The notes below the pieces were generated by a model, which saw nothing but the letters and a program-made list of their open reading frames with translations, searched no databases and had not been told where the DNA came from. Of a DNA stretch of 64,000 nucleotides, positions 36,062-45,291 are shown one piece after another (within the stretch, counting starts at the first letter, position 1; every line of letters begins with the position of its first letter). The position numbers were made by a program, and so were the translations under genes. The DNA comes from Thraustochytrium sp. TN22 (taxonomy: Eukaryota; Sar; Bigyra; Thraustochytrida; Thraustochytriidae), in the NCBI GenBank assembly GCA_013306675.1, contig JABLUY010000036.1, forward strand, positions 122,290 to 186,289. The letters run 5' to 3'.

Positions 36062-37574
36062 GAAAGCCGGCAAGTCGCGGCGGGAGGAAGTGGACAAGGC
36101 CGTGGAGGACATCTTCGAGCGCGCGAGCGACCCGCGCAGAAAGCGCGCTCCATCGGCGGCTCCGTCCGCAGAGTCGCAGTCGACGGCGGACGTGACGCCG
36201 CGCACGGCCGCGCGCTTTGCGGCGGTCGCGGGCGCGGGCCGAGGCCCGCTCCCAGACCAGGAGGAGCTGCTGTTTGTGACGCCAACCTCGAAGCAGCGCC
36301 GCCTGCTCTTGGACACGCCCGCATCGTCCGACAAGGAGGGCTCGCCTGCCGTTGGCGAGCTCGGCGCCGCACTGGTGGAGCACATGCAGACTGTGGAGAC
36401 TGTCGTGGGCAGGGACGCTGTCTCGCTCATGAACGTTCTCAAGGAGGACATCTGCTGTCTTGCGCAAGATGACTGCGACAGTGAACGCCTCGTTGCGGGA
36501 GTCTCGCGAGACGCACCGCGCACTCTTCGACAAGCTCAACGTGATCGCCGATCGAGTCGCCGAGATTGACAACAAGGTGCTGTCTGGTGACGAGAGGGTT
36601 GCTGGGCTGCTGGAGCAACTTGCGAGCAACCAGCCAGAGGCCAGGCGCGCGCTCGACGCGAGCGTGCTTCAAAGCGTGCAAGCCGCGCGGGCCGCTGTGC
36701 AAGGCGCGTCGGGGGCTGTTGCTTCGGCAGTAGCGGCAGCTACAGGAGACCTCGACAACGAGGACAGCAGGAGCGACGGCGACCCCGGTCCTCTGCCCTT
36801 TGACAATGATGATGACGAGGAGGAGGACCAAGACACCGAGATGCGCGACGGTGATGCCGGCGATGATGAGGACGCTGGCGGCTCTCAAAGCGCGCAGGCG
36901 CACGGACCAGCACCACCGCCTACGCTGCGTCTCGCGGAGCGCATCAACAAGATCACGATGCCTGACCTTTTCGACTTCCTCGAGACGATCGAGGCAAATC
37001 CTCGCCAGTTTGTCACAGGCTCCAAGACGCGCCGCGATGTGGACTTGAAGCAGCGCGTCAAGTTCTACAAGACCTTTTTGCCCCAGATGACGCCGACGCT
37101 CGCCAACGAGGGCACCTGCGCGCTGATGTCGGCCTTCTTCAATTCGCAAGACCCCGACTTCACCGCGCAACTCACGGTGCAGAACTTTCGGGCCGCTGGT
37201 CCTGTCGTTTGGGCCATGTACTGCGCAACCCGGGGCAACCTCTCCAACACGTACAAGAACACCGTCATGAAGCACTATCCCGCAGGCTACGACAACGCTG
37301 AGGACGACGATCCTGAGGACATGCCGCCGGAGGCTCGCCGACTCAAGACGGAGTGGCTCCAGATCAAGCGCTTGGTCAACGGGGAGGCCGGCGCGGACGG
37401 CAGCGAGGAGACGGAGGCAGCGACTGGCGCTGCTGCTAGCTCTGCTGCAACTGGCGCGACCGCCGCGCCTGGCGCCGCTGCAGGGCAGTCAGGGGCTGCC
37501 AACGCCTCGTCGGCCGCCACCTCCACCAACAACGACCGCGACAGCGATAGCGACGACAGCCCCTGTCCGCTCGC

Positions 37575-37626
37575 GAGCCGAGCCGAGCCAAGCCGAGCCA
37601 AGCCGAGCCAAGCCGAGCCAAGCCGG
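37575..37626. repeat. 10-bp AGCCGAGCCA array at the gene's 3' end
   Basis: Five or so 10-bp units that encode part of the Glu-Pro-Ser-Arg tail. A shorter version occurs at about 37969-37995 in the duplicated copy. Confidence 0.75.
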
Positions 37627-37779
37627 GTCGTCTCGTATCGTCTCGTGTCATGACATCCGTGCATGGGGGTGTGTACTCGGAAATGCACGAATCGCGCCGC
37701 ATTTGAGCGCTTGCAGAATGGGCGAATCGCGTCCAGGGCCTGTGGAAAAAAATTATTACTTAGAAGTGAAAAGCACAAA

Positions 37780-37920
37780 GTAAAATGTTTTGCAGATTAC
37801 AGGGGTGTGTACTTTTGAACGGCGCTTGAGCGCTTGCAAATTGGCAAGGCTCCAGAGCTCGACATTTTCCGAACCAAAGTCTCGGCCGCGTCGTGACGCG
37901 CACGCGACGCGCACTTGGCC
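37780..37920 (+). repeat. Left copy of direct repeat flanking the nuclease-kinase gene
   Basis: Contains two 21-nt blocks, 37780-37800 (GTAAAATGTTTTGCAGATTA...) and 37900-37920 (GCACGCGACGCGCACTTGGC...). Each is matched at 20 of 21 positions, in the same order and orientation, by the right copy at 40226-40414. The sequence between the blocks has diverged. Confidence 0.65.
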
Positions 37921-38023
37921 TGCCGCCGCTGCAGGGCAGCCAGGCGCTGCCAACGCCTCATCGGCCGCCGAGCCGAGCCGAGCCGAGCCAAGCCGGGTCG
38001 TGTCGTATCGTCTCGTGTCATGA
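37790..38023 (+). pseudogene. Truncated duplicate of the preceding gene's 3' end
   Basis: From 37924 the DNA repeats 37474-37653 with an internal deletion of about 75 nt. Both copies encode AAAGQ(S/P)GAANASSAA, then Glu-Pro-Ser-Arg units, and end with RVVSYRLVS and a TGA (37651-37653 and 38021-38023) in the same relative frame. The upstream part of this open frame (37790-37923) is unrelated to the parent gene. It is a fragment, not a functional gene. Confidence 0.6.
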
Positions 38024-38189
38024 GGGAAGTGCACGATTGCGTTCCGGACACCGGTTAAAATCAGGAACTGCCGAAGTGCTGGCACCTCCCATTATCTCTA
38101 CATGAAAGAAATTTCCCCGATTCTCCGCCGTGTCACGCGCTGCACGAGCTCATCGCGGCAACCAGACTGCCAACCTCCGCGGCGACGAG

Positions 38190-40172
38190 ATGGCCGAGGG
38201 CGCCAGCGCGGCGCAGCGGCGGGGGGCGCAGGCCGCGACGTTGCGGGAGGGCCTCGGTGTGCCATGCTTTGTGCCTCTGGGAGACGGAGAGCTCGACGAC
38301 GTGGAGACGTGGGATGAGGCGACGCTCGTCGACCTGATCAATCCAGACTGGATCGAGCGACTTACCGCGGCGCAGGCGGAGGCCGTCCTTGCGCGCGTGG
38401 ACGAGCTCGGCGTGGACGTTGGTCGCAGGAACGAGAGGCTGCTCGTCATCATGACGCGAGACGACAAACGCACGATCTACTCGTGGTTCGACACCGACGT
38501 GAACTTCGTCAACCCACCTGACGACGCACGAGAGCGCACGACATCGACCAGACCCCCTACCGGGCTCGTCGCCGTACCTCCTCCGACGGGAACGAATTCT
38601 GTCGTGGGATCGTCCTTTTCAAGGTCGCGCGTTTCCAGAGGAGGCAAGGTTCCGTGGATTTTCCAGCCCAGGCGCGTCTTCCCCTGGACCTCCTTCGGGG
38701 ACGACTCGCATGCGGACCTCGACATCTTCAAGACGACGCTGCTCACGGAACGGCATGGCAACCCGGAGCTTGAGGGAGACCTGCCAGTTGATGCTCAGTT
38801 CGAGAACGAGACGCCGGTGCAGAGCTGGATGCTCATTTTCCAAACACGCGTAATCTCGAAAGGCATCCATCCTGTCCTCGGGGCGCTTTCCGGGGATGGA
38901 GTGCACCTGGGTCTGATCTTCTCTAGGGAGCGAAACGTACCGCTTGGAATGGGCCTCGGAGACCGATTTGTAGATGGCGAGACACTGTCTCGCGACGACC
39001 GCTCCGTCGTCGCTAGCATCGAGTGTAAGCACACGGGCACCATGTCCTGGGTCTCAATTGTTGATGAGTACAACCGCATGCTGCCCGGTGGGACTCAGGA
39101 CACACATGTGGATCCCGAGCAGTCCAGGCGCAATGTGATCAACTGGCGCCTCACGGTCGCCGACCCTCTGGGCCAGCTCCTCATGTACATGGTCATGTCC
39201 GGCTGCAAGTTCGGCATGTTGAGCAACAGCTACCGCACCTTCTTTGTGCGCCTGGGCAACCGCCCGCGATCAGTCTACGTGACCGAGGCCTTTTACCCTG
39301 TGCGCGACGATGATCACCAAAATCCTGGCAACCTGAGCTTGGGTCAGGCAACCCTGCTCTTTTACGCGCACGCGCTCCGCGAGCACGTGCCAGGCCAGGC
39401 AAGGACTCCTCTATGGGAGTGGTTCGGTTGCCCAGACGTACGCGGCCCGAGCAATGATTCGCGATTCGAGGACACCGATCGGCAGGACAACGACGACGAC
39501 GACGACAACCACGACGACGGCCACCTCCAAGATATCTACGTACATGACGTGGGCGCGCTCTTTGGCCAGCGGATGTCGTTGGTCGCTTACGATGGCTCGG
39601 GCGTCCTGGACCTTGAGCTGGGCCAGCGCTATTGGGACAAGGGCGAGGGCGTGAACGTGCTTTGCCACAAGGGCCTCGGGATGGCAAACGTGGACGTCGG
39701 TGGGCGGCCCTGTTTCCTCAAGACAATTCCGTTCTCGGAAAAGGACGCGAACCGTGAGCTTCTCAACGAGGCCACGATCTACAGCGAACTACAGCACCTT
39801 CAGGGCAGAGTGCTACCGACTGTCGTCATGCACGGTCATGACGGCTTCTTCGGAGTCCGTGCCGTGCTGACGACGCAGGAGGGCATCTCACTCGCCAGTG
39901 GTAGCGACGAGGTCGTGCGCCGGGTTGAACGCGCCGGTGGTATTGCCGCGCTGGTGGCCCGTATTCAGGCCATGCTGGGCCAGCTGCACGCTGCGGGCTA
40001 CGCTCACGGGGACGTCGCGCTGCGCAACGTCGTCGTCAACGAGGCAGGCGAGATCAGGATCATTGACCTCGGACGCGCACACAAACTGCGATCTCTAGAG
40101 GAGGCCAAAAAGGAGCTTGAGGAAGCCGCAGACATGTGCGTAGAGCTTGCAGAGCGCTCAGCCAAACGTTGA
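38190..40172 (+). CDS. PD-(D/E)xK nuclease-like / protein kinase fusion (CRN/RHS-effector type)
   Basis: 660 residues from the ATG at 38190; the open frame starts earlier at a GTG. The N-terminal ~130 residues are unrecognised. Residues ~170-370 look like a REase-superfamily domain: an acidic strand (GDGVHLGLI), then IECKH with the Glu278-x-Lys280 pair, then LGQLLMYMVMSGCKFGMLSNSYRTFFVRL, the QLxxYM...yGvLs...wF block known from Crinkler-type effector nucleases. An acidic Asp/His linker leads to a kinase-like domain with Lys511 (FLKTI), the alphaC Glu region, HGDVALRN (catalytic Asp608) and DLG (Asp626), all motifs intact. Nuclease-kinase fusions of this kind occur in fungi, oomycetes and others as secreted or nuclear conflict effectors derived from transposon proteins. 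No signal peptide is visible. The gene is bracketed by direct repeats. The kinase call is firm; the nuclease call is moderate. Confidence 0.72.
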   Translation: MAEGASAAQRRGAQAATLREGLGVPCFVPLGDGELDDVETWDEATLVDLINPDWIERLTAAQAEAVLARVDELGVDVGRRNERLLVIMTRDDKRTIYSWFDTDVNFVNPPDDARERTTSTRPPTGLVAVPPPTGTNSVVGSSFSRSRVSRGGKVPWIFQPRRVFPWTSFGDDSHADLDIFKTTLLTERHGNPELEGDLPVDAQFENETPVQSWMLIFQTRVISKGIHPVLGALSGDGVHLGLIFSRERNVPLGMGLGDRFVDGETLSRDDRSVVASIECKHTGTMSWVSIVDEYNRMLPGGTQDTHVDPEQSRRNVINWRLTVADPLGQLLMYMVMSGCKFGMLSNSYRTFFVRLGNRPRSVYVTEAFYPVRDDDHQNPGNLSLGQATLLFYAHALREHVPGQARTPLWEWFGCPDVRGPSNDSRFEDTDRQDNDDDDDNHDDGHLQDIYVHDVGALFGQRMSLVAYDGSGVLDLELGQRYWDKGEGVNVLCHKGLGMANVDVGGRPCFLKTIPFSEKDANRELLNEATIYSELQHLQGRVLPTVVMHGHDGFFGVRAVLTTQEGISLASGSDEVVRRVERAGGIAALVARIQAMLGQLHAAGYAHGDVALRNVVVNEAGEIRIIDLGRAHKLRSLEEAKKELEEAADMCVELAERSAKR

Positions 40173-40460
40173 CCACGACGGCAGCCGAATCTCACTCTTG
40201 CCCAACGAGGCTTCCATTTATTTTAGTAAAACGTTTTGCAGATTACGGGGGTACGGGAGACCAAACAGAAGCTCGTGAAGCAGTTGGCTGTCAGCATGTA
40301 GATGTGACCCCCGGTTCCGGCCGGTAGGATTCTCTCCTCCATCTGGAGGACCACTTTCTCGCCCTCTGGGTTGTGGTCTAACTTTGATGAGGTGCACGCG
40401 ACGCGCACGTGGCCGGCCGAGGGGAGGAAAAATCTGTGGCTGGGCTAGGCGGCTGCTCCG
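40173..40460. other. Spacer containing the right flanking repeat
   Basis: Short spacer (288 bp) between the nuclease-kinase gene and the large membrane/coiled-coil gene. It is mostly occupied by the right copy of the direct repeat. Confidence 0.5.
40226..40414 (+). repeat. Right copy of direct repeat flanking the nuclease-kinase gene
   Basis: Blocks 40226-40246 and 40394-40414 match the left copy's two 21-nt blocks at 20 of 21 positions each. The second block lies only 47 bp before the next ATG, so the repeat could also be a shared promoter rather than a mobile-element end. Confidence 0.65.
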
Positions 40461-43400
40461 ATGAGGTGGGTCTCCACCAGGGGTCCTGGTGCTTCGAAGC
40501 GATGGGTGTGGTGGCGGCGCAGACAAGTGGTGTGGTGGGTCCGGCGACACCCAGGCCTGCTCGTGCTGACCGTCTTGAGCGTGCTCGTTGTGGCAGGCGG
40601 CCTGGCCATACTGGTGATCCGTCTTGCAGATCCGGCCCTCTTTGCCTCGCTCTTTGGCCAGAGTCAATTGGACGACGGCTGCTGCAGTGCGGCCTCTGGT
40701 GATGATGGCGGTGGTAGTAGCGACGTGCCGTCGCCCTCCTCCTCTGCGCCTGTGGACGCGCCGCCGCCGACATGGAGCTCGGTCTTGGGAGCGACGGATG
40801 GCTCGGCGGCCTGCAAGTGGTTCGCCCTGGCGCACGCTGCGATCTTCGCTCTCGTCATCGGCATCTGTCTCTGGCGAGGCTTGTCGTGGGCGTGGAAGTT
40901 GACCGCGGGCGCCCTAACCCTCGTCGTGACCACCGTGGCGCTGTTCTTGCTGTGCGGGAGTCCGTACCTGACACCGTGCAAGTCCTTCTTGCTGTTGACC
41001 GAGATGCTCGTCCTGTCTTTGGTGCTCGACCTGGAGCGGCGCAGGTTTGGCCTGTGGGAGGCGGTCAAGAGCACGAGCAGCGCCGTGTGGAACCGCAGCG
41101 CCAAAGGGCTCGTGATCCTGCCGCTTCTCCTGGTTGCTTTAGCGGCAATCTCTGCGAGCTTGACCAGTCTCGCCTGCTTCAACGTGCCGCTGCCGATCTT
41201 CGGCTGGGGCAGCTCTTTGGCAAGCTACCTCGTGCCCTTGCTCGCTGCAATCACGCTCGGCATCATGACTGTCCTTGGCCAAGGCGTGTCGCTCTTGCTG
41301 GGCAAGCGTGGCGCCGCTGGAGCCTCGGACACCGCGACGAGCGACCCGCGATTCAACAATGTGACAGCGGAGCCAGATGCGGCGGACCTCGATCGGCTCG
41401 GCGAGGAAACCTCTGAGCTCTTGGAAAACCCGTTTGAGACCAGCGGGCCGTCCAGCAGCAGCTTGCCTGGCCCGGGTGGGTCCGGTGTGCAGGCTTTGTC
41501 GGCAGCCCCTGGCCCGCAGGCTGCCGGCGGCTTGCAGGCCGGGCTTGGCGCAACTGGCGGCAGCAATCCCGGATCCGCCGCCACTGGCGCCGCCGCGGCC
41601 GTCGCGGCGGCGGCGGCCGCGGGCAGCAGCGGCGGCGGCGCGCTTGGCGGCGCGCTCGGCGGCGCGCTCGGCGGCGGCCGCCGCCGCGGTACCATCGGCG
41701 AGAACGCGGCGCGTGCGGAGGATCTGTACCGGCGACAGCTGGCCTTGGCGCTGCACCGCGAGCCGCGCGACGACGACGACGACGAGGACTGGTTGGACGA
41801 GGGCGAGGACGGGCTACACGAGGACGGGTTGGACCGGGATGCGCACAAGGCGCTGGATGATGTGCTTTGGCTGGACGATGACGACGCCGGCGGCGGCAGT
41901 GGCGCCGCTTGGGATGAGCTCGCTGCGGATGCGGCCGACGAGGACGACCTGGAGGCGGAGCAGACGGGCGGGCGCTTGGGCCGGCGCGGCAAGAAAGCAA
42001 AGTTCGGCAAAGGCCGGCGCCCTCCCAAGAAGGGCAGCAAGAAGGCGGCCAAGTCTTCGGGGAGCAAGCGCAGTGGGAAGAAGAGCTTCGAGTATAAGCC
42101 GCCCAAGAAGGTGCCGAGCGTCACACAAGTGCGCAAGCTGACCGATCGCCTTGATCAGGAGCTGGAGAAGCGGTTTGAGCGCCTGGGAGGTGGCCAGCGG
42201 CGTGTGCAGCTTCCAGAATTCACGGGCACGCTGCAGGCCATGCCTGCAGGCGTGCGCTTGCCGGGCGGCAAGGGTGGCATGGCCGGCATGATTGCGGACT
42301 ACTCCAGGCTCCCGCCTGAGCTGCAGAATCCCGAGACGACGAGCCGCATTGCGAGCTTTGTGCGCTCCATCACGGAGGTGGAGCGCCTCGGGGTGCTGCG
42401 CCGCGTCCCGGGTATTCTCCGCGCCGTGGAGAGCGCATTTGAGGATCGCCTGCGTGGCATTCTTGAGGTGCGCGATGGAGATGAGCTGCCGACGAGCATG
42501 AGCACGGAGCAGCTCGCGCGGGTGCACGGGCTGAGCAACTGGCGCATGCTCCTCGTGACCATGACAGCGCAGTACATGGGCGAGCTCTCCACGCAGGCCA
42601 ATGCGAGCGCGAACCCACTCGCGCTCCTGCTCTACAGCGAGACCGATGGGGGAAGTGCTCTTGACATGCTGCGACAGGCAGAGTCGGATCAGGCTCTGCA
42701 AGGCTTGCTTGCGCTGGAGGAGGCTGCGAGAGCGCCGGGGGGCTTCGGCCAGATGTACGACGCACTGGCCGCGGATGGTGCTCTGCCGGCGGGCTTGCAG
42801 CGCTCGTTGAACGACGTGGACGACGCGACGGACGAGAGCTTTGCCGAAACCATGGCTCGCTTGCAGCAAGAGATTGACGCCATGGATGATGCAGACTCCC
42901 CGGAAGCCAAGGATGCCAAAGCCCAGCGAGACCTCACCTATGCAAGCTGGATCAACCACCGCGTGCAGCGCATCACTGATACGGTTGACCGCATCAGTCG
43001 CGACGGTTTCGACCGCGTGCAGCGCGTCCAGGCACGCGTGAGCGCACTTGCGGCAGGCGGCCTTGGAGACCGCGCGTCCGACGTGCTGCAGCAAATGCGC
43101 CTGGTCATGCGACCAGGAGGCGGCCGCAGGAGCAGCGACGTTGCATCAGACGGCGAGGATGACCGCGACGACCCGTTTGCCGAAAGCGAGGACCCAGAGG
43201 CTGATGCCTTTGAGACCGCGCAAGTGGTCAGCCGCGCGGTGCCGCTTTTTGGTGTGCTCGCCATGGCTTCCGACAGCAGGCGACAGCGCAGGGGCAGCGC
43301 CAACGCGCCGCCGCTTGCGCAGGCTGCTGCGCCGCCGCCTGCTGCGCCGGGGGGGCAGCCAGAAGCAGCGCCGGTCGCGGAGCTAGCAGGAGCGTCGCAA

Positions 43401-44957
43401 CTACTGATTCCAGGTCTTCGCCGCGGGCCATCGCTTATTGAGCAGGTTGCAGCCCGCCGTCGGGCAGAGCACCGTGAAGCGCGTCGACCAGCTCGCGATG
43501 CGCAACTGGACAGAGCGCTCGAGGCTCAGGAGCGACGCGAGGCCAGGGACGCTCAGATCAAGGCCGAGCGCGAGAAGTCAATCAGGAATCAGATTGCTGT
43601 GGAACTCGTTCGGTCGCAACGGCGGGAGGCGCGGCGGAATGCTGCGGGTCAGCAGCAGCAGCAGCAGCAGCAGCAGGACATGGTTGCCTATCGGCGGCTG
43701 GAGGAAGAGCTGCAAGCCGCTGAGATTGCCGCTGCGCGGCAAGCAGAAAAGCTGCGTCGGCTGGAGACCACGCTCCGCTCGCGCGACGGTGCAATTGCCG
43801 ACCTTCGCGCGCGCCTGCAGTCCTCTGCAGGCGTGAGCGAGAGCACAATGCAGCAGGTCGACCAACTGGAGGACCTCCTGACGGTGCAGGCCAGCGACGC
43901 TCGTGTCACATTGCACGCTCTGGAGCACGACGTCCAGCTCAACGTTGCCTACCTGCGGCTTCTCCGTAGGATTCCTTTGGCCTTACAGATCCTGCATCGG
44001 AAGCAGGAGCCCGTGCGCCAGGAGGTGGCGCGCGTGAACGAGCAAATCAAGAGACACGAAGAGTTGTCAAGAGTGTTCAATCAAGAAGCAATGCGACTAG
44101 AGCAAGAGAGGCGCAACACGCGTCGTGTGCGGAACAGGGCGGCGCGGCAGCTCGAGCAGCAGCGCGCGCAAGAGTCCACCCAGCAACAACAGGACCTTCT
44201 GCGCAGGTCACAGGAAGCCAGCGACGAGGCTGCGCGCCTCCGTGAGCAGCGCCGGCAGGCTGAGGCGCTCATGGAGCAAGAGCGCCAGCTGGCCCTGTCG
44301 GCCGAGGCTGCGAAGAACTTCGCCATGGTTGCAGGCGCCCAAGGTGCGTTCGAGAGCGGCAGTGTCCCCATTGCGCCGCTTGCTGACGGACAGGCGAGCG
44401 AGGCGAGCGGCGATGTTTCCCTTGCCGACATCATCGAGGAAGCCGGGGAGGCGGCTGAGGAGGAGGAGGAGGAGGACGACGACGAAGACGACGAAGACGA
44501 CGAGGAGATGCCGGACGTCGCGCAGCTCGCGCTGGCGAGTCTGCGACAGCAAGAAACGCAAGTGCGGGACGAGCTGCGTGCAGCCGTCCAGGCTGAAATG
44601 CCGCTCGAGGAGTATCCTGACGAGCGGTGGGTTGATTCACTCATGAGTTGGGCCGCTGGCGAGCCAGCATCATCGTCATCAACGTCGGGAGCCCCTGCGA
44701 CTGCCGCTGTCGCGGCAGCGGACGAGCCTTCTCGCGGGGTGACGCGCCGCCGCGGTAGCTCATCGGGTGCCTTTGCGGAGGAGCTCCTGCGCGGCATCCG
44801 AGAAGCGCGCGTTGAAGCGAACCACGTGCGTCTTCGCGCCGTGGAGGCAAGGCGGGCAGCAGAGGAGCGTCTCGAGGCCAAAAGGCTGGCAACGTCCAAG
44901 CGCAAGGCAGAAGCCGGGCTTCCTGTCAACGTCCGTGCGGAAGCCGTGGGGCTCTAG
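40461..44957 (+). CDS. Large multipass membrane / coiled-coil protein of unknown family, 1498 aa
   Basis: No family recognised. The first ~285 residues hold about six hydrophobic segments (near 30-55, 120-143, 147-168, 176-191, 217-240 and 253-281). Next come a Gly/Ala/Ser-rich linker, an Asp/Glu-rich stretch and a strongly basic patch (KKGSKKAAKSSGSKRSGKK...). A globular helical region (~540-830) follows, then a long charged coiled coil (~990-1290) with a run of nine Gln. The tail is acidic then Ser/Ala-rich. Membrane anchor plus basic patch plus rod is the layout of a structural protein, for example a virion or tegument-like or nuclear-envelope-bridging protein; that is inference. Its stop is 1 nt from the stop of the next (convergent) gene. 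Confidence 0.7.
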   Translation: MRWVSTRGPGASKRWVWWRRRQVVWWVRRHPGLLVLTVLSVLVVAGGLAILVIRLADPALFASLFGQSQLDDGCCSAASGDDGGGSSDVPSPSSSAPVDAPPPTWSSVLGATDGSAACKWFALAHAAIFALVIGICLWRGLSWAWKLTAGALTLVVTTVALFLLCGSPYLTPCKSFLLLTEMLVLSLVLDLERRRFGLWEAVKSTSSAVWNRSAKGLVILPLLLVALAAISASLTSLACFNVPLPIFGWGSSLASYLVPLLAAITLGIMTVLGQGVSLLLGKRGAAGASDTATSDPRFNNVTAEPDAADLDRLGEETSELLENPFETSGPSSSSLPGPGGSGVQALSAAPGPQAAGGLQAGLGATGGSNPGSAATGAAAAVAAAAAAGSSGGGALGGALGGALGGGRRRGTIGENAARAEDLYRRQLALALHREPRDDDDDEDWLDEGEDGLHEDGLDRDAHKALDDVLWLDDDDAGGGSGAAWDELAADAADEDDLEAEQTGGRLGRRGKKAKFGKGRRPPKKGSKKAAKSSGSKRSGKKSFEYKPPKKVPSVTQVRKLTDRLDQELEKRFERLGGGQRRVQLPEFTGTLQAMPAGVRLPGGKGGMAGMIADYSRLPPELQNPETTSRIASFVRSITEVERLGVLRRVPGILRAVESAFEDRLRGILEVRDGDELPTSMSTEQLARVHGLSNWRMLLVTMTAQYMGELSTQANASANPLALLLYSETDGGSALDMLRQAESDQALQGLLALEEAARAPGGFGQMYDALAADGALPAGLQRSLNDVDDATDESFAETMARLQQEIDAMDDADSPEAKDAKAQRDLTYASWINHRVQRITDTVDRISRDGFDRVQRVQARVSALAAGGLGDRASDVLQQMRLVMRPGGGRRSSDVASDGEDDRDDPFAESEDPEADAFETAQVVSRAVPLFGVLAMASDSRRQRRGSANAPPLAQAAAPPPAAPGGQPEAAPVAELAGASQLLIPGLRRGPSLIEQVAARRRAEHREARRPARDAQLDRALEAQERREARDAQIKAEREKSIRNQIAVELVRSQRREARRNAAGQQQQQQQQQDMVAYRRLEEELQAAEIAAARQAEKLRRLETTLRSRDGAIADLRARLQSSAGVSESTMQQVDQLEDLLTVQASDARVTLHALEHDVQLNVAYLRLLRRIPLALQILHRKQEPVRQEVARVNEQIKRHEELSRVFNQEAMRLEQERRNTRRVRNRAARQLEQQRAQESTQQQQDLLRRSQEASDEAARLREQRRQAEALMEQERQLALSAEAAKNFAMVAGAQGAFESGSVPIAPLADGQASEASGDVSLADIIEEAGEAAEEEEEEDDDEDDEDDEEMPDVAQLALASLRQQETQVRDELRAAVQAEMPLEEYPDERWVDSLMSWAAGEPASSSSTSGAPATAAVAAADEPSRGVTRRRGSSSGAFAEELLRGIREARVEANHVRLRAVEARRAAEERLEAKRLATSKRKAEAGLPVNVRAEAVGL

Positions 44958-44958
44958 G

Positions 44959-45291
44959 CTATTGCGACGGACCGCGCGGCGCGCCTCTGGGCTTGGACGA
45001 GATCTTGATGGTGCGGCCCGGGATGCGCACGGCGTCTGGCGGCCGCATGACGGCTTCTGCCTTTTCGCCGGCCGGCACGAGCTCGCCGCCGTCGTTGTTG
45101 CCTTCACCGCCGGCGTCGGCGTCGGTGTTGTCATCGTCGTCGTCGTCGAGACCGCTGTCTGAGATCACGGCAACTAGACAGACGTAGAGACCGACGATGA
45201 GTGCGGCAGCCGCGAGTGGCGTCGAGTAGCGCAGCAAGAAGATGGCGATGATCAGGATCATGCCGCCGGCCACGAGCCAGTCCAGGTTCAT
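44959..45291 (-). CDS. Small two-TM protein with acidic tail, 110 aa
   Basis: Starts at the ATG at 45291; upstream codons run to a GTG at 45336. Residues ~5-22 (LVAGGMILIIAIFLLRY) and ~25-42 (TPLAAAALIVGLYVCLVAVIS) are membrane helices. An Asp-rich stretch and a Pro/Arg/Ser tail follow. No family recognised. The start overlaps the stop of the upstream minus-strand gene by 4 nt (ATGA at 45288-45291), and its stop lies 1 nt from the convergent gene. Such packing is unlike the other genes in the window. Confidence 0.65.
   Translation of the reverse strand: MNLDWLVAGGMILIIAIFLLRYSTPLAAAALIVGLYVCLVAVISDSGLDDDDDDNTDADAGGEGNNDGGELVPAGEKAEAVMRPPDAVRIPGRTIKISSKPRGAPRGPSQ

Larger units (their letters stand above)
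35986..37653 (+). pseudogene. Frameshifted gene of unknown family (coiled coil + conserved core + acidic/Ser tail)
   Basis: Three segments in two frames read as one protein: 35986 to about 36050, about 36063 to 36569, and about 36433 to 37653. The first break coincides with an 11-bp tandem duplication (36040-36061), which alone accounts for the shift. The second is a +1 change between 36433 and 36569. Residues before and after both breaks are coherent helical, coiled-coil-like sequence. Downstream is a compact core (from LAERINKITMPDLFDF to LKTEWLQIKRLVNG) of normal composition, then an Ala/Ser/Asp-rich tail with tandem Glu-Pro-Ser-Arg units. I do not recognise the core. A Gag-like or virus-derived protein is possible but there is no zinc knuckle. 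If the breaks are not sequencing errors, this is a broken gene. The open part usable alone is 36469-37653. Confidence 0.5.
37654..38189. other. Repeat-dense spacer upstream of the nuclease-kinase gene
   Basis: Besides the truncated duplicate, it holds two copies of a GGGGTGTGTACT...TGAGCGCTTGCA arrangement (37666-37715 and 37802-37837) and one half of the flanking direct repeat pair (37780-37800 and 37900-37920). Confidence 0.5.

Noticed and set aside
35893-37653. Retrotransposon Gag for the frameshifted gene
   Set aside because: No zinc knuckle, protease, reverse transcriptase or integrase is found in the window, and no long terminal repeats fit; kept only as a possibility.
41814-43094. 426-codon minus-strand frame
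   Set aside because: Antisense to the 1498-aa gene; composition is His/Arg/Leu-rich and no family is visible.
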